From NCBI RefSeq assembly GCF_002934265.1, contig NZ_PTIX01000033.1:1-64000 (forward strand): a stretch of DNA of 64,000 nucleotides. Direction: 5' to 3'. The notes beneath the pieces were generated by a model. The model had not been told where the DNA came from and did not search any database. It saw only the letters and a program-made list of their open reading frames with translations. A program made the position numbers and the translations under genes. Positions 43,581 through 52,018 of this stretch are shown piece by piece. Numbering within the stretch: the first letter of the stretch is position 1; every line of letters begins with the position of its first letter. This stretch comes from Actinokineospora auranticolor. Its GTDB lineage: Bacteria; Actinomycetota; Actinomycetes; Mycobacteriales; Pseudonocardiaceae.

Positions 43581-44207
43581 CGGGTCTCCTCGCGCACAGG
43601 CGCGCGACCCGCCTCGGTCGCGCTGGCGAAGACAGTACTGCTCGCCCGAACGCGCGAGCGACCACCGGATGACCAAGCACGGCCCGGCCCCGCCGCGGAC
43701 CCACCCGGGCAGCGCGGCAGCCAAGACCACAGCCCCGGCCCTCGGCTCCGCGCGCGGGCTCAGCGAGATGTGCGCGGTCACACAATGTCAACTTCGAGCG
43801 CCTCGGCAGGCAGACCCCACCCGCGCCCAGGACAACCACGTCACCCGGGAAGGTGACACAGTCCTCATCGCCGACACCGCCACCCCCACCGACACGCACA
43901 CCGACCAACCAGGCACACACCGTGACGAAAACCCCGCCGACATGCCAACCGTACCGGCTACGGTCCGTTATCGGGCGCCCCGCCGACACCACTCCCGCCC
44001 CGACGACCACGCCGACACCACCCGCACCCCCGCCCCACTCGCATTCGCCTGATCCGCTGTTCTGTCGATAGCATCCCCCGAGTGGGTGAGATGTCGAAGT
44101 CGTTGCCGCGATGACGCGTCACAATCCCGATGACGTGGCATCTCTAAAGAGGATGCTGTTGTTGACGGGTGAAGCATGTCACCCTGAGCGACCGCGACGC
44201 GCGGCAC
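43581..44207. other. Long intergenic region between tdk and rbpA
   Basis: About 630 bp. A plus-strand open stretch here (43669-44052) is rich in Thr, Pro and Arg with poor codon bias, and I do not accept it as a gene. ACCGTA-CCGGC-TACGGT at 43948-43964 is a perfect 6-bp inverted repeat of unknown role. The region 44050-44170 is lower in GC and is probably part of the rbpA promoter region. Confidence 0.4.
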
Positions 44208-44234
44208 GGGAATCCTTTTCCCGCTCCGTTCGTT
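44208..44234 (+). promoter_or_regulatory. SigR-type promoter of rbpA
   Basis: GGGAAT at 44208-44213, exactly 18 nt, then GTT at 44232-44234. This matches the Streptomyces SigR consensus GGAAT-N18-GTT, which drives thiol-oxidative stress genes including rbpA. The start of transcription would be about 50 nt before the ATG. Confidence 0.7.
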
Positions 44235-44291
44235 GCTCTGGGTAAGCAACACCCTGGCCCGTCCCGGCGGGCCCAGTGAAAGGACACCGCT

Positions 44292-44636
44292 ATGGCCGAC
44301 CGTGTTCTCCGTGGTAGCAGGCTTGGTGCGGTCAGCTACGAGACTGACCGCAACCACGACCTCGCCCCCCGCCGTACGGTTTCCTACGCGTGCCCGAAGG
44401 GCCACGACTTCGAGGTGCCGTTCAGCGACGACGCCGAGGTCCCCCCCACCTGGGAGTGCAGGCTCCACGGCACCGAGTCCAAGATGATCGACGGCTCCGA
44501 CCCCGAGCCCAAGAAGGTCAAGCCGCCGCGCACCCACTGGGACATGCTCCTGGAGCGGCGCACCATCTCCGAACTGGAAGACCTGCTCACCGAACGCCTC
44601 ACCGAGCTGCGCGGGCGGCGCAGCCGCACGGCGTAG
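44292..44636 (+). CDS. rbpA: RNA polymerase-binding protein RbpA
   Basis: A 114-residue protein clearly matching RbpA: MADRVLRGSRLGAVSYETDRNHDLAPR at the start, a core with VSYACPKGHDFEVPFSDDAEVPPTWECRLHG, and THWDMLLERRTISELEDLLTERL at the sigma-interacting end. It binds RNA polymerase and principal sigma factors and stabilises open complexes. The usual zinc site appears partly present (ACPKGH and WECRLHG). The ribosome site is GAAAGGA. It lies behind a SigR-type promoter and ahead of a perfect 15-bp terminator hairpin. Confidence 0.96.
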   Translation: MADRVLRGSRLGAVSYETDRNHDLAPRRTVSYACPKGHDFEVPFSDDAEVPPTWECRLHGTESKMIDGSDPEPKKVKPPRTHWDMLLERRTISELEDLLTERLTELRGRRSRTA

Positions 44637-44649
44637 CGCGCACATCCCA

Positions 44650-44684
44650 CGACGGCCGCCCGGCACCCCGCCGGGCGGCCGTCG
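44650..44684 (+). terminator. Hairpin terminator of rbpA
   Basis: A perfect 15-bp stem (CGACGGCCGCCCGGC and its complement) with an ACCCC loop, 13 nt after the rbpA stop. Confidence 0.8.
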
Positions 44685-44713
44685 CGCGTCCCGGGCCAGC
44701 ATCCTTGCCCACC

Positions 44714-45369
44714 ATGACCACCGACGACACCCGACACAGCCGCATCCCAGCCGAACGCACCGTCCTGCTCACCGACGCCGTCGTCGCCATCGCCATCACC
44801 CTCTCGCCCTCGAACTACCCCTCCCCCACGGCGACACCAACCACGACCTCCTCCACGCCCTCGCCGAACACCGCGACGAATACATCGCCTTCCCCGTCAG
44901 CTTCGCCGTCATCGCCGCCCACCGGACCAGCCACCACGCCCTCTTCCGCCAGGTCGACACCATCACCACCCACCTCGGCCGACTCAACCTCCTCTGGCTC
45001 TTCGCCCAGGTCCTCACCCCCTTCGCCACCCGCCTCCTCAGCGGCGACGGCGCCTTCGAAACCCGCTTCACCGCCTACGCCCTCGTCCAAGCCCTCTCCG
45101 GCCTCACCTGGCTCCTCATGCTCCGCCAACTCCACCGCCCCGACGCCCAACCCGACGTCACCGCCGACGCCACCGGCCACACCTGGGCCATGCTCGCCGG
45201 GTTCCTCACCTCCATCCCCCTCGCCTTCCTCACCCACTGGGCCTACGCCTGCTGGGCCGTCATCCCCATCGGCCACGGCCTACCTCACCCGCCTCCGCCA
45301 CCGCCAAACGACAAAAAGCCCACCCGGAACCCGGGTGGGCCATGCCGAAACCCGAAAACTACCGCTTGA
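44714..45369 (+). pseudogene. TMEM175/DUF1211-type potassium channel, frameshifted
   Basis: From ATG 44714 the frame gives IPAERTVLLTDAVVAIAITL, the first helix of TMEM175-type channels, then loses coding sense at about 44804. In another frame the sequence continues ALELPLPHGDTNHDLLHALAEHRDEYIAFPVSFAVIAAHRTSHHALF and further helices (LNLLWLFAQVLTPFATRLL, LSGLTWLLMLRQLH, MLAGFLTSIPLAFLTHWAYACWAV) to a TGA at 45367. A one-base deletion at 44804-44805 (CTCTCGCC where CTCCTCGCC is expected) explains this. The repaired protein would be about 215 residues, close to the family size. Programmed frameshifting is unlikely. A sequencing or assembly error is possible. The end overlaps the ppm1 stop and terminator. 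Confidence 0.6.
45318..45340 (-). terminator. Intrinsic terminator with U tract
   Basis: GCCCACCCGG, AAC loop, CCGGGTGGGC; read on the minus strand the hairpin is followed by TTTTT. It ends transcription of the lnt-ppm1 unit, 18 nt past the ppm1 stop. It is the only terminator in the window with a clear U tract. Confidence 0.85.
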
Positions 45370-46105
45370 ACAGCGACAACAACTGCGTACCCCGACGACG
45401 CAAACCCCACTTCGTCACCCGGATGTAGGCCTCACGCACGATCGACCCACTCATCTTCGACTCACCCCGCTCACGCTCCGCGAACGTGATCGGCACCTCC
45501 ACCACCGTGAACCCCGCCTCGATCGTCCGCCACGCCAGATCGATCTGGAAGCAGTACCCGTGCGAGGCCACCGTCCCCAACTTCAACTTCTCCAACACCG
45601 CCCGCCGGAACGCCCGGTACCCCCCGGTGATGTCCTTCACCTTCGCACCCAACGCCAACCGCGCGTACAGGTTCCCGCCCTTCGACAGGAACTCCCGCCG
45701 CTTCGGCCAGTTCACCACCCGACCACCCGGCACATACCGCGACCCCAGAACCAGGTCCGCGTCCCCCAACGCCGCCAACATCCGCGGCAGGTCCTCCGGC
45801 GCGTGCGAACCATCCGCGTCCATCTCCACCACCACCGCGAAATCCCGCTCCAACGCCCACGAGAACCCCGCGATGTACGCCGCACCCAAACCGGCCTTCT
45901 CCGTCCGGTGCAGCACATTCACCCGAGAATCCGCCGCCGCCAGCCCATCCGCCAGGTCACCGGTACCGTCCGGGCTCCCGTCATCGACCACCAGCACGTG
46001 GGCCGAGGGCAGCGCCGCGTGCAACCGCGCGATGATCGGCTCCAGGTTCTCCCGCTCGTTGTACGTCGGGATCACCACAAGCACCGGTTCCAGCGCCTGG
46101 TCCAT
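45359..46105 (-). CDS. ppm1: Polyprenol monophosphomannose synthase
   Basis: A 248-residue GT-A glycosyltransferase of the dolichol-phosphate mannose synthase type. VLVVIPTYNERENLEPIIARL, the nucleotide site HVLVVDDGSPDGTGDLA and the metal-binding EMDADGSHAPEDLP are all present. It transfers mannose from GDP-mannose to polyprenyl phosphate for glycolipids and protein O-mannosylation. It lies 77 nt downstream of lnt, the order seen in many actinobacteria where Ppm1 and Lnt are adjacent or fused. ATG 46105 has GGGAGGATT before it; an upstream in-frame ATG lacks this. Confidence 0.93.
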   Translation of the reverse strand: MDQALEPVLVVIPTYNERENLEPIIARLHAALPSAHVLVVDDGSPDGTGDLADGLAAADSRVNVLHRTEKAGLGAAYIAGFSWALERDFAVVVEMDADGSHAPEDLPRMLAALGDADLVLGSRYVPGGRVVNWPKRREFLSKGGNLYARLALGAKVKDITGGYRAFRRAVLEKLKLGTVASHGYCFQIDLAWRTIEAGFTVVEVPITFAERERGESKMSGSIVREAYIRVTKWGLRRRGTQLLSLFKR

Positions 46106-46182
46106 CCGAGAATCCTCCCCGTCGGTGTGCGGCACACCGCGTCGTCGAGCGCGGCGGTCCCGCGGCCCATCCGTGTCCTGCG

Positions 46183-47826
46183 TCAGTCCGTCAACCCAGA
46201 GGGCACACCCAGGTCACCCGCACCGGGCACGGACCCCACCCGGGCAGCACTACGACGACGCCGACCCGACACCAGCCCGAAGACCAGCACCACCAGCGCC
46301 CCCGCGACCATGACCCACTCGGGCCAGGCACCCAACCGGTCCGCAATAGTAGTGGCCGTCCGCAGCGGCACGCGCTCGACCAGCGCGTCCGCGGTGAACA
46401 AGTCCGTACTGGACACCAACGAACCATCCGGCCGCACGATCGCCGACACACCACTCGTCGCCGCCACCACCACCGCGCGACCGTGCTCCACCGCCCGCAC
46501 CCGGTCCATCGCCAACTGCTGGTACGTCATCTCCGAACGCCCGAACGTCGCGTTGTTCGTCGGCACCGCCAACAGGTTCGACCCGTTCAGCACCGACTCC
46601 CGCACCACACCGTCGAACGCCACCTCGTAGCACGTCGCCAACGCCACCCGCGCCCGATCCATCGCGAACACACTCGGATCCGTCCCCGGCACGAACCGCC
46701 CCGCCCGGTCCACCGCCGAGGTGAACAACCGGAAGAACCCCCGCCACGGCATCGTCTCCCCGAACGGCTGCAACTGCCGCTTCGTGTACTGCTCCACCGG
46801 CCCCCGCACCGGATCCCACAGCAACACCACGTTCCGCGGCAGCCCGTCATCCCCCACCAACACCGACCCCACCGCGATCGGCACACCCACGTCCCGCGCC
46901 GCCTGATCGATCACCTCGTAGGCATCCCGGTTCCGCAGCGGATCGATGTCCGAGGCGTTCTCCGGCCACAACACCAGATCCGGACGCGGCACCTTCCCCG
47001 CGCGCACGTCCGCCGCCAACTGCTTCGTCCGCTTCACGTGGTTGTCCAGCACAGCCCGCCGCTGGGCGTTGAAATCCAACCCCGCCCGCGGCACATTGCC
47101 CTGCACCGCCGCGACCACCACCTCCCCCGCCTGCGCGTCCCTCCCCACCACCGCACGCGCCGAGAACCCCGCCACCAGCGGCAACACCGCGGCCAACGCC
47201 GCCACCACCGGCCACGCCCGATCCACCCCGGCCCGCCGCGCCACCGACCGGCGCGCCACCTCACCCAAACCGAACCCGCACAACGCCACCGCCAACGCGA
47301 TCAGCGGCGTCCCCCCGAGCGCCGCCAAGAACAAGAACGGCCCCTCCGGCTGGCTGAACGCCACCCGCCCCCACGGGAACCCGCCGAACGGGAACACCGA
47401 CCGCAGGTACTCACCCGCCACCCACAACAACGCCGCCCACAACACCCCACCGCGCAACCGCGACGTCACCGCCATCGCCGCACACGGCAACCCCACCAAC
47501 AACGCCTCAAGCCCGCTCAACGGCAACCACGCCACCGGACCCACGAACACCCCGGTCCAGGCCAACAGCGGAACCATGAACCCCAGACCGAACACGAACC
47601 CGTACCAGAACGCCCCCCGCGCCCGCCTGCCGTGCAACACGAACCACAACACGGCGAACCCGACCGGCGCCAACCACCACAACACCCGCGGCGGCACGCT
47701 CAAGTACACCAACGCACCGGCGGCCGCCACGAGCAGTGAACGCAACGACACCGGCAGCCATCGGCGGCGGGCCGGGGCCTCGACGCGCTCGATCTCCGGC
47801 TCGGGGGAAACGGCGGGGGCAACCAC
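46183..47826 (-). CDS. lnt: Apolipoprotein N-acyltransferase
   Basis: About 547 residues. Six or so N-terminal membrane helices (e.g. LLVAAAGALVYLSV, LFLAALGGTPLIALAVALC) precede a nitrilase domain. The catalytic triad is Glu in LVLWPENASD (near 290), Lys in YTKRQLQPFGE (near 352) and Cys in VALATCYEVAFDG (near 398). A last membrane helix follows (WVMVAGALVVLVFGLV). It adds the third acyl chain to lipoproteins. GTG 47826 is my choice; no ribosome site is obvious. It forms an operon with ppm1. Confidence 0.92.
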   Translation of the reverse strand: MVAPAVSPEPEIERVEAPARRRWLPVSLRSLLVAAAGALVYLSVPPRVLWWLAPVGFAVLWFVLHGRRARGAFWYGFVFGLGFMVPLLAWTGVFVGPVAWLPLSGLEALLVGLPCAAMAVTSRLRGGVLWAALLWVAGEYLRSVFPFGGFPWGRVAFSQPEGPFLFLAALGGTPLIALAVALCGFGLGEVARRSVARRAGVDRAWPVVAALAAVLPLVAGFSARAVVGRDAQAGEVVVAAVQGNVPRAGLDFNAQRRAVLDNHVKRTKQLAADVRAGKVPRPDLVLWPENASDIDPLRNRDAYEVIDQAARDVGVPIAVGSVLVGDDGLPRNVVLLWDPVRGPVEQYTKRQLQPFGETMPWRGFFRLFTSAVDRAGRFVPGTDPSVFAMDRARVALATCYEVAFDGVVRESVLNGSNLLAVPTNNATFGRSEMTYQQLAMDRVRAVEHGRAVVVAATSGVSAIVRPDGSLVSSTDLFTADALVERVPLRTATTIADRLGAWPEWVMVAGALVVLVFGLVSGRRRRSAARVGSVPGAGDLGVPSGLTD

Positions 47827-48002
47827 GCGGTCAGCGTACGGGGACGGGCCTGAGACCCCCGTGTGGGGAACGTGATCACCAAACCCACAGGTCAACCCCA
47901 ACCCTCAACCTCAACTACAGGGTCACAGTGCGCCAGGTCTCAGTCTTGAGTGGAGGGTCAGATCCGGCCACACCGACTGCCGCGCTGCTAGCGTCCCGAC
48001 AC

Positions 48003-48902
48003 GTGACGGAAACCCAGCAGTGGCGCGTCGAGTTCGACGCCGACGTGACCTTCCGCAACGGCGGCTCGCTGTCCGTACGCGGCTTCCGCCTGGACTCCCC
48101 CAGCCCCGAACTCGACGACAACACCGTCGCCGACGCACTCGTCCGACACCTCGGCCTGCTCATGGTCGGAACCGTCACGGTGACGAACCGCCGCATGCTC
48201 GCCGAAGCCCACAAGGGCTCCCGGGGCATCGAGACCACCGCACCCGACCGACGCCTGGTCGACCTCAGCCACCCCATCCGCCACGGCATGACCACCTACC
48301 CCGGCGTACCCGGCCCCGAGATCTCCGACCACCTCACCCGCGAGGCCTCCCGAGTCATCTACGCACCCGGCACCGAGTTCCACATCGGCAAGATCACCAT
48401 CGTCGCCAACACCGGCACCTACGTCGACAGCCCCTTCCACCGCTACCCCGACGGCACCGACCTCGCGGGCCTGCCCCTCGACCGGCTCGCCGACCTCGAT
48501 GCCGTCGTGGTCCGCGTCGCGGGCGACGGCAGGCGCTCGATCGACCGCAACGCCTTCCTCCCCTTCGACGTGGCCGGGCGCGCCGTCCTCATCCACACCG
48601 GCTGGGACGCCAACTGGGGCACGGAGGCCTACTTCGCGGGCCACCCGCACCTCACCGCCGACGCGGCCGAGTGGCTGGTCGAGCAGGGCGCCGCGCTCGT
48701 CGGCATCGACAGCCTCAACATCGACGGCACCCACACCCCCGACCGCCCCGTGCACACCGCGCTGCTCGCTGCGGACATCCCGGTCGTGGAACACCTGCGC
48801 GGCCTGGACCAGCTACCGCCCTCCGGCTTCCGCTTCCACGCCGTCCCCGCCCCGGTCATCGACTTCGGCACCTTCCCCGTCCGCGCGTACGCGATCCTCT
48901 AG
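48003..48902 (+). CDS. Cyclase-family protein with N-terminal extension and altered metal site
   Basis: A 299-residue protein. An N-terminal domain of about 80 residues (QQWRVEFDADVTFRNGGSLSVRGFRLDSPSPELDD) is followed by a cyclase/kynurenine formamidase-type domain (RLVDLSHPIRHGMTTYPGVPGPEI). The usual His-x-Gly-Thr-His-x-Asp metal motif reads NTGTYVDSPFHRY, so two His ligands are replaced by Asn and Tyr while Asp and the last His remain. It may be a metal-independent or otherwise changed hydrolase. I recognise no family for the N-terminal domain. Start GTG 48003. It is divergent from lnt. Confidence 0.8.
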   Translation: MTETQQWRVEFDADVTFRNGGSLSVRGFRLDSPSPELDDNTVADALVRHLGLLMVGTVTVTNRRMLAEAHKGSRGIETTAPDRRLVDLSHPIRHGMTTYPGVPGPEISDHLTREASRVIYAPGTEFHIGKITIVANTGTYVDSPFHRYPDGTDLAGLPLDRLADLDAVVVRVAGDGRRSIDRNAFLPFDVAGRAVLIHTGWDANWGTEAYFAGHPHLTADAAEWLVEQGAALVGIDSLNIDGTHTPDRPVHTALLAADIPVVEHLRGLDQLPPSGFRFHAVPAPVIDFGTFPVRAYAIL

Positions 48903-49021
48903 GGCTCACGTCGGTCGGCCGGCACGTGGGGCGACCACCTACGAGCTGGTCGCCCTGCCCTCCTTGCGCTTTTGTTTCTGCGCTGGTAGCTGTCACCTTT
49001 TGCTGTTGGACCACTCTCGAT

Positions 49022-49045
49022 TATCTTGATAGTGAATAGTCGATA
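49022..49045. promoter_or_regulatory. AT-rich 24-bp motif, copy 1
   Basis: Begins TATCTTGATAGTGAATAGTC and continues CGATA-like; it matches the copy at 51166-51189 in 22 of 24 positions. It holds TATC-TT-GATA and lies upstream of the ECF sigma factor gene in an otherwise GC-rich context. A shared regulator site or promoter element is likely. Confidence 0.55.
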
Positions 49046-49167
49046 TTTAGATTTGGCTGTCGAGAGGGGAGCGGCAACCTGGGACGGGGCTGGTCAGGCG
49101 TCCGGGGAGCGCCGGGGTGCTGGTCCGCGGTGCGCTGCCGAGGCGCGTCGTGCGGCAGGATGTGCTC

Positions 49168-50088
49168 GTGGAGCTGGAGTCGCACCGGAACGAACTGGTG
49201 GCCTACTGCTACCGGATGGTCGGCTCGTGCCACGAGGCCGAGGACCTGGTGCAGGAGACGATGCTGCGGGCCTGGAAGGCGCGGGACCGCTACGACGCCA
49301 CCCGGGCCTCGGTGCGGACCTGGCTGTACCGGATCGCCACCAACGTCTGCCTCACCGCGCTGGCAGGGCGGGCGCGGCGGCCGTTGCCGTCGGGGATGAG
49401 CGCGGTGAGCGACGACCCCGGGGCGCCGCTCACGCCCGCGATCGACGTGCCGTGGCTCCAGCCCTTCCCCGACGCCCGCTATGACGTCGGGCACCGCGCA
49501 GACCTGCGGTTGGCGCTGGTGGCGGCGATGCAGGCCCTGCCCGCGCGGCAGCGGGCCGTGCTGGTGCTCCGGGAGGTCCTGGAGTTCAGTGCGAGCGAGG
49601 TGGCCGCGCAGCTGGACACCACGGTCGCCGCGGTCAACAGCGCCCTACAGCGGGCCCGCGCCGTGCTGGTGGACGTCGAGGCGGTCACCGAGCCGGATGA
49701 CCCCGAGGTCCGCGCGGTGATCGACCGGTACGCGCGGGCGTTCGAGACCGCGGACGTGCCCGCCCTGGTGGAGCTGCTGGCCAGAGACGCCGTGCTGGAG
49801 ATGCCGCCGGTTCCGCTCTGGTACCGGGGTACCGACGACTACGGCCGCTTCCTGCGTCGCGTCTTCGACCTGCGCGGGACGGACTGGCGGGTCCGCGGCC
49901 TGACCGCCAACGGTCAACCGGCGCTGGCCGCGTACGCACCCGCCGCCGAAGGTCGGTACCGGTTGCACACGGTGCAGGTGTTCACGGTGGTCAGCGGCCA
50001 GGTCGCGCGCAACGTCGTGTTCGCCGACCCGGCGGTGCTCGACGGCTTCGACCTACCGCGCGAAATCTTCTCCGACTCGGCGCGATGA
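49168..50088 (+). CDS. ECF sigma factor with SnoaL-like C-terminal domain (SigG/SigJ-like)
   Basis: A sigma-70 family protein of about 306 residues. Sigma2: YCYRMVGSCHEAEDLVQETMLRAWKARDRYDATRASVRTWLYRIATNVCL. Sigma4: LPARQRAVLVLREVLEFSASEVAAQLDTTVAAVNSALQRARAVL. The last 120 residues are a SnoaL/NTF2-like domain (IDRYARAFETADVPALVELLARDAVLEMPPVPLWYRG), which in such factors tunes activity instead of an anti-sigma factor. The start is uncertain: GTG 49168 follows AGGA at 7 nt, but in-frame GTGs at 49117, 49150 and 49162 are possible. The RibD-like reductase gene follows by 54 nt. Confidence 0.9.
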   Translation: MELESHRNELVAYCYRMVGSCHEAEDLVQETMLRAWKARDRYDATRASVRTWLYRIATNVCLTALAGRARRPLPSGMSAVSDDPGAPLTPAIDVPWLQPFPDARYDVGHRADLRLALVAAMQALPARQRAVLVLREVLEFSASEVAAQLDTTVAAVNSALQRARAVLVDVEAVTEPDDPEVRAVIDRYARAFETADVPALVELLARDAVLEMPPVPLWYRGTDDYGRFLRRVFDLRGTDWRVRGLTANGQPALAAYAPAAEGRYRLHTVQVFTVVSGQVARNVVFADPAVLDGFDLPREIFSDSAR

Positions 50089-50142
50089 GTTCGGGCGGTG
50101 CCGCCGGTACGTACCGGTGAACACCTACCGGAGGGATCCACC

Positions 50143-50700
50143 GTGAGCGTCATCGTCATCGAGTTCACCACCCTGGACGGCATCGTCACCGACCCCGACG
50201 GCCGCGGCGGCACACCGGCGGGCGGCTGGGCGTTCCGGCACGGCCCGGACACCGCGGGCGGCGACAAGTTCCGCCTGGGCAGCACCCTCGACGACGGGGT
50301 CCTGCTGCTGGGCCGCAAGACCTGGGAGCTGTTCTCCGGCGTCTGGCCGACCCGCGACGACGAGTTCTCCCAGCGGATGAACGCCGTGCCGAAGCTCATC
50401 GCCACCCACTCCCCCACCGACACATCGGCGTGGGCGAACTCCGAGGTCATCACCGGCGACCTGGTCGACACCGTCAAGCAGGAGCGGCGCGACGTGGTCG
50501 TCGCGGGGAGCCTGAGCGTCGTCCGCGCGCTGATGGCGGCGGACCTGGTCGACGAGTACCGCCTGCTGGTCTTCCCCACCGCGCTCGGCGCGGGTGAGCG
50601 CCTGTTCCCCGCCACCCACTCCCCCACGTACCTGAACTGCGTCTCCGCCGAGCAGATCGGCGCCGCCATCCTCACCCGGTACCAGCGCCCGCCGCGGTGA
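50143..50700 (+). CDS. RibD C-terminal/dihydrofolate reductase-family protein
   Basis: A 185-residue protein of the bacterial RibD-C/DHFR-like family. It shows VIVIEFTTLDGIVTDPDG at the start, LLLGRKTWELFSGVWP in the middle and DVVVAGSLSVVRALMAADLVDEYRLLVFPTALGAGERLF as the nucleotide-binding half. The reaction is unknown for most members. GTG 50143 is behind GGAGGG. It follows the ECF gene; CCGGTACGTACCGG, a perfect 14-bp palindrome at 50104-50117, lies in the 54-nt gap and could be an operator or processing site. Confidence 0.85.
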   Translation: MSVIVIEFTTLDGIVTDPDGRGGTPAGGWAFRHGPDTAGGDKFRLGSTLDDGVLLLGRKTWELFSGVWPTRDDEFSQRMNAVPKLIATHSPTDTSAWANSEVITGDLVDTVKQERRDVVVAGSLSVVRALMAADLVDEYRLLVFPTALGAGERLFPATHSPTYLNCVSAEQIGAAILTRYQRPPR

Positions 50701-50711
50701 CCGCCCCGGGC

Positions 50712-50747
50712 GGTGCTTCTCCCGAACCTCGGCTCGGGAGAAGCACC
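50712..50747. terminator. Hairpin terminator
   Basis: A perfect 14-bp stem (GGTGCTTCTCCCGA and its complement) with an 8-nt loop starts 12 nt after the reductase stop and ends 20 nt before the end of the reverse-strand lectin fragment, so it can serve both. Confidence 0.75.
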
Positions 50748-50767
50748 TCAACACCTCTACACGCGCC

Positions 50768-51109
50768 TCAGCGGCTGGTGGGCGCTTCCCACACGGTGAG
50801 CCAGACGTCGTTGTCGACGCCGCCAGCCGAGCAGGTGTACTGGATGAGGGCGTTGCCCTGCCCGACTCCGTACTGCACGTTGAGGCACTTGCCGCTGTTG
50901 ACCGACCGGAACCGGCGGTTGTTCCCACCGGTCAGCGACCAAGGGAGCACCGGCGCGGCGTTCTCCTGCGAGGACTGGGCGACATCGGCGACCAGCCGGA
51001 CCGTCGCCTGCCCGGTGTCAGCGACGTCGACCTGCCCCGGGGCCGCCTGCGCCTGGGCCTGCCGCGCCCGATCGACGCGGCAAGGCCACTCGAGCCCTCC
51101 CCCTCCTAG
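50768..51109 (-). pseudogene. Ricin-type lectin (beta-trefoil) gene fragment
   Basis: The minus-strand frame ends with RSVNSGKCLNVQYGVGQGNALIQYTCSAGGVDNDVWLTVWEAPTSR, which has the CLxV...G..L.QY.C pattern of one ricin lectin repeat. The same frame runs upstream through VDVADTGQATVRLVADVAQSS with no ATG. A GTG in another frame behind AGGAGGGGG (near 51090) would start a signal-like stretch that soon stops, so I infer a frameshifted or truncated secreted lectin. The only in-frame start (GTG 50950) would give a 60-residue protein. Confidence 0.5.
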
Positions 51110-51165
51110 CGCTTTTTGACCTCACCTCTTGCCGGGCCAATCCCCCTACCTCGCCAATCACCAAA

Positions 51166-51189
51166 TATCTTGATAGTTAATAGTCAATA
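51166..51189. promoter_or_regulatory. AT-rich 24-bp motif, copy 2
   Basis: Begins TATCTTGATAGTTAATAGTC and matches copy 1 at 49022-49045 in 22 of 24 positions. It lies about 160 nt upstream of the PadR operon. Confidence 0.55.
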
Positions 51190-51347
51190 ATAATTGATAG
51201 GAAAGTGCGGGCTGGGCCAGTTGCGCGCGGCGCGACGTGACCCGCGCGACCGGTTGCATCGCGACCAAGGGCACCTGGCGCTGATAAACGGCTTCAGCCG
51301 CCACGATCGGTTGATCATTGGTGTTACTACGTCATACGACATATCGC

Positions 51348-51674
51348 ATGGCGAAGCAGAGACGGGACGAGGCCGGGTTGGCCCGATTCGGAGAGCCAGG
51401 AGTGCTGGTGCTGCTGGCGTTGAGCGACGGACCCAAGCACGGCTACGCGATCACCGCGGACGTGGCGGAGCGCACCGGGATCCAGCTCGGACCGGGCACC
51501 CTCTACGGCTCGCTGGCCAAGCTGGAGCAGCTCGGGCTCATCGCCCCGCTGCCCAGCGAGGACCGCCGCAGGCCCTACGAGATCACCGCGCCCGGGGTGG
51601 CGGCGCTCACCGACCAGCTGCGCCGGTGGTCCCGGATCGTCGAGACGGGAAGGACCCGGCTGTCATGGGCCTGA
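51348..51674 (+). CDS. PadR-family transcriptional regulator
   Basis: A 108-residue winged-helix regulator: LVLLALSDGPKHGYAITADVAERTGIQLGPGTLYGSLAKLEQLGLI followed by DRRRPYEITAPGVAAL, the typical PadR pattern. It starts at ATG 51348, just after an AT-rich stretch (CATACGACATATCG) that could be its own operator. Its stop overlaps the next gene by 10 nt, so the two membrane proteins that follow are co-translated and probably belong to its regulon. Confidence 0.88.
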   Translation: MAKQRRDEAGLARFGEPGVLVLLALSDGPKHGYAITADVAERTGIQLGPGTLYGSLAKLEQLGLIAPLPSEDRRRPYEITAPGVAALTDQLRRWSRIVETGRTRLSWA

Positions 51675-52018
51675 TCCGCGCGCTGGTCGCGCTGCACCCC
51701 AAGGCCTGGCGGGACCGCTACGGCGAGGAGTTCGCCGCCCTGCTCGAGGACACCGGGCTCACCCCACGCGCCGTGGTCGACGTCGTCGCCCATGCCGGCG
51801 GGCTGCGCGTCCGCGCGCACCTGACCGGTGTGCTCGTGATCGCCGCGTTCCTGGTGTCCGGAGCCTGCCGGAAGGTCGGCCTGGCCAGCGGTCTGACGCA
51901 CAACGTCCTGTGGGCGCCGACCGATCTCCCCAAGGCGCTGCTCCTGCTCGGCACGGTCGGCCCGTGGCTCGCGCTGATCGTCCGGCAGCGCGTGCGGAAG
52001 GCGCGGGCGACGCGATGA
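51665..52018 (+). CDS. PadR-associated membrane protein
   Basis: A 117-residue protein. The N-terminal LIRALVALHPKAWRDRYGEEFAALLED is a motif I know from genes linked to PadR regulators. Two hydrophobic segments follow (VLVIAAFLVSGACRKVG and ALLLLGTVGPWLALIV). It begins inside the padR gene (10-nt overlap) and ends overlapping the next start (ATGA). Probably a partner in a membrane-stress response; the function is unknown. Confidence 0.75.
   Translation: MGLIRALVALHPKAWRDRYGEEFAALLEDTGLTPRAVVDVVAHAGGLRVRAHLTGVLVIAAFLVSGACRKVGLASGLTHNVLWAPTDLPKALLLLGTVGPWLALIVRQRVRKARATR

Noticed and set aside
43669..44052. A 127-codon frame upstream of rbpA
   Set aside because: Rich in Thr, Pro and Arg, with no ribosome site or recognisable fold, and it reaches into the rbpA promoter region.
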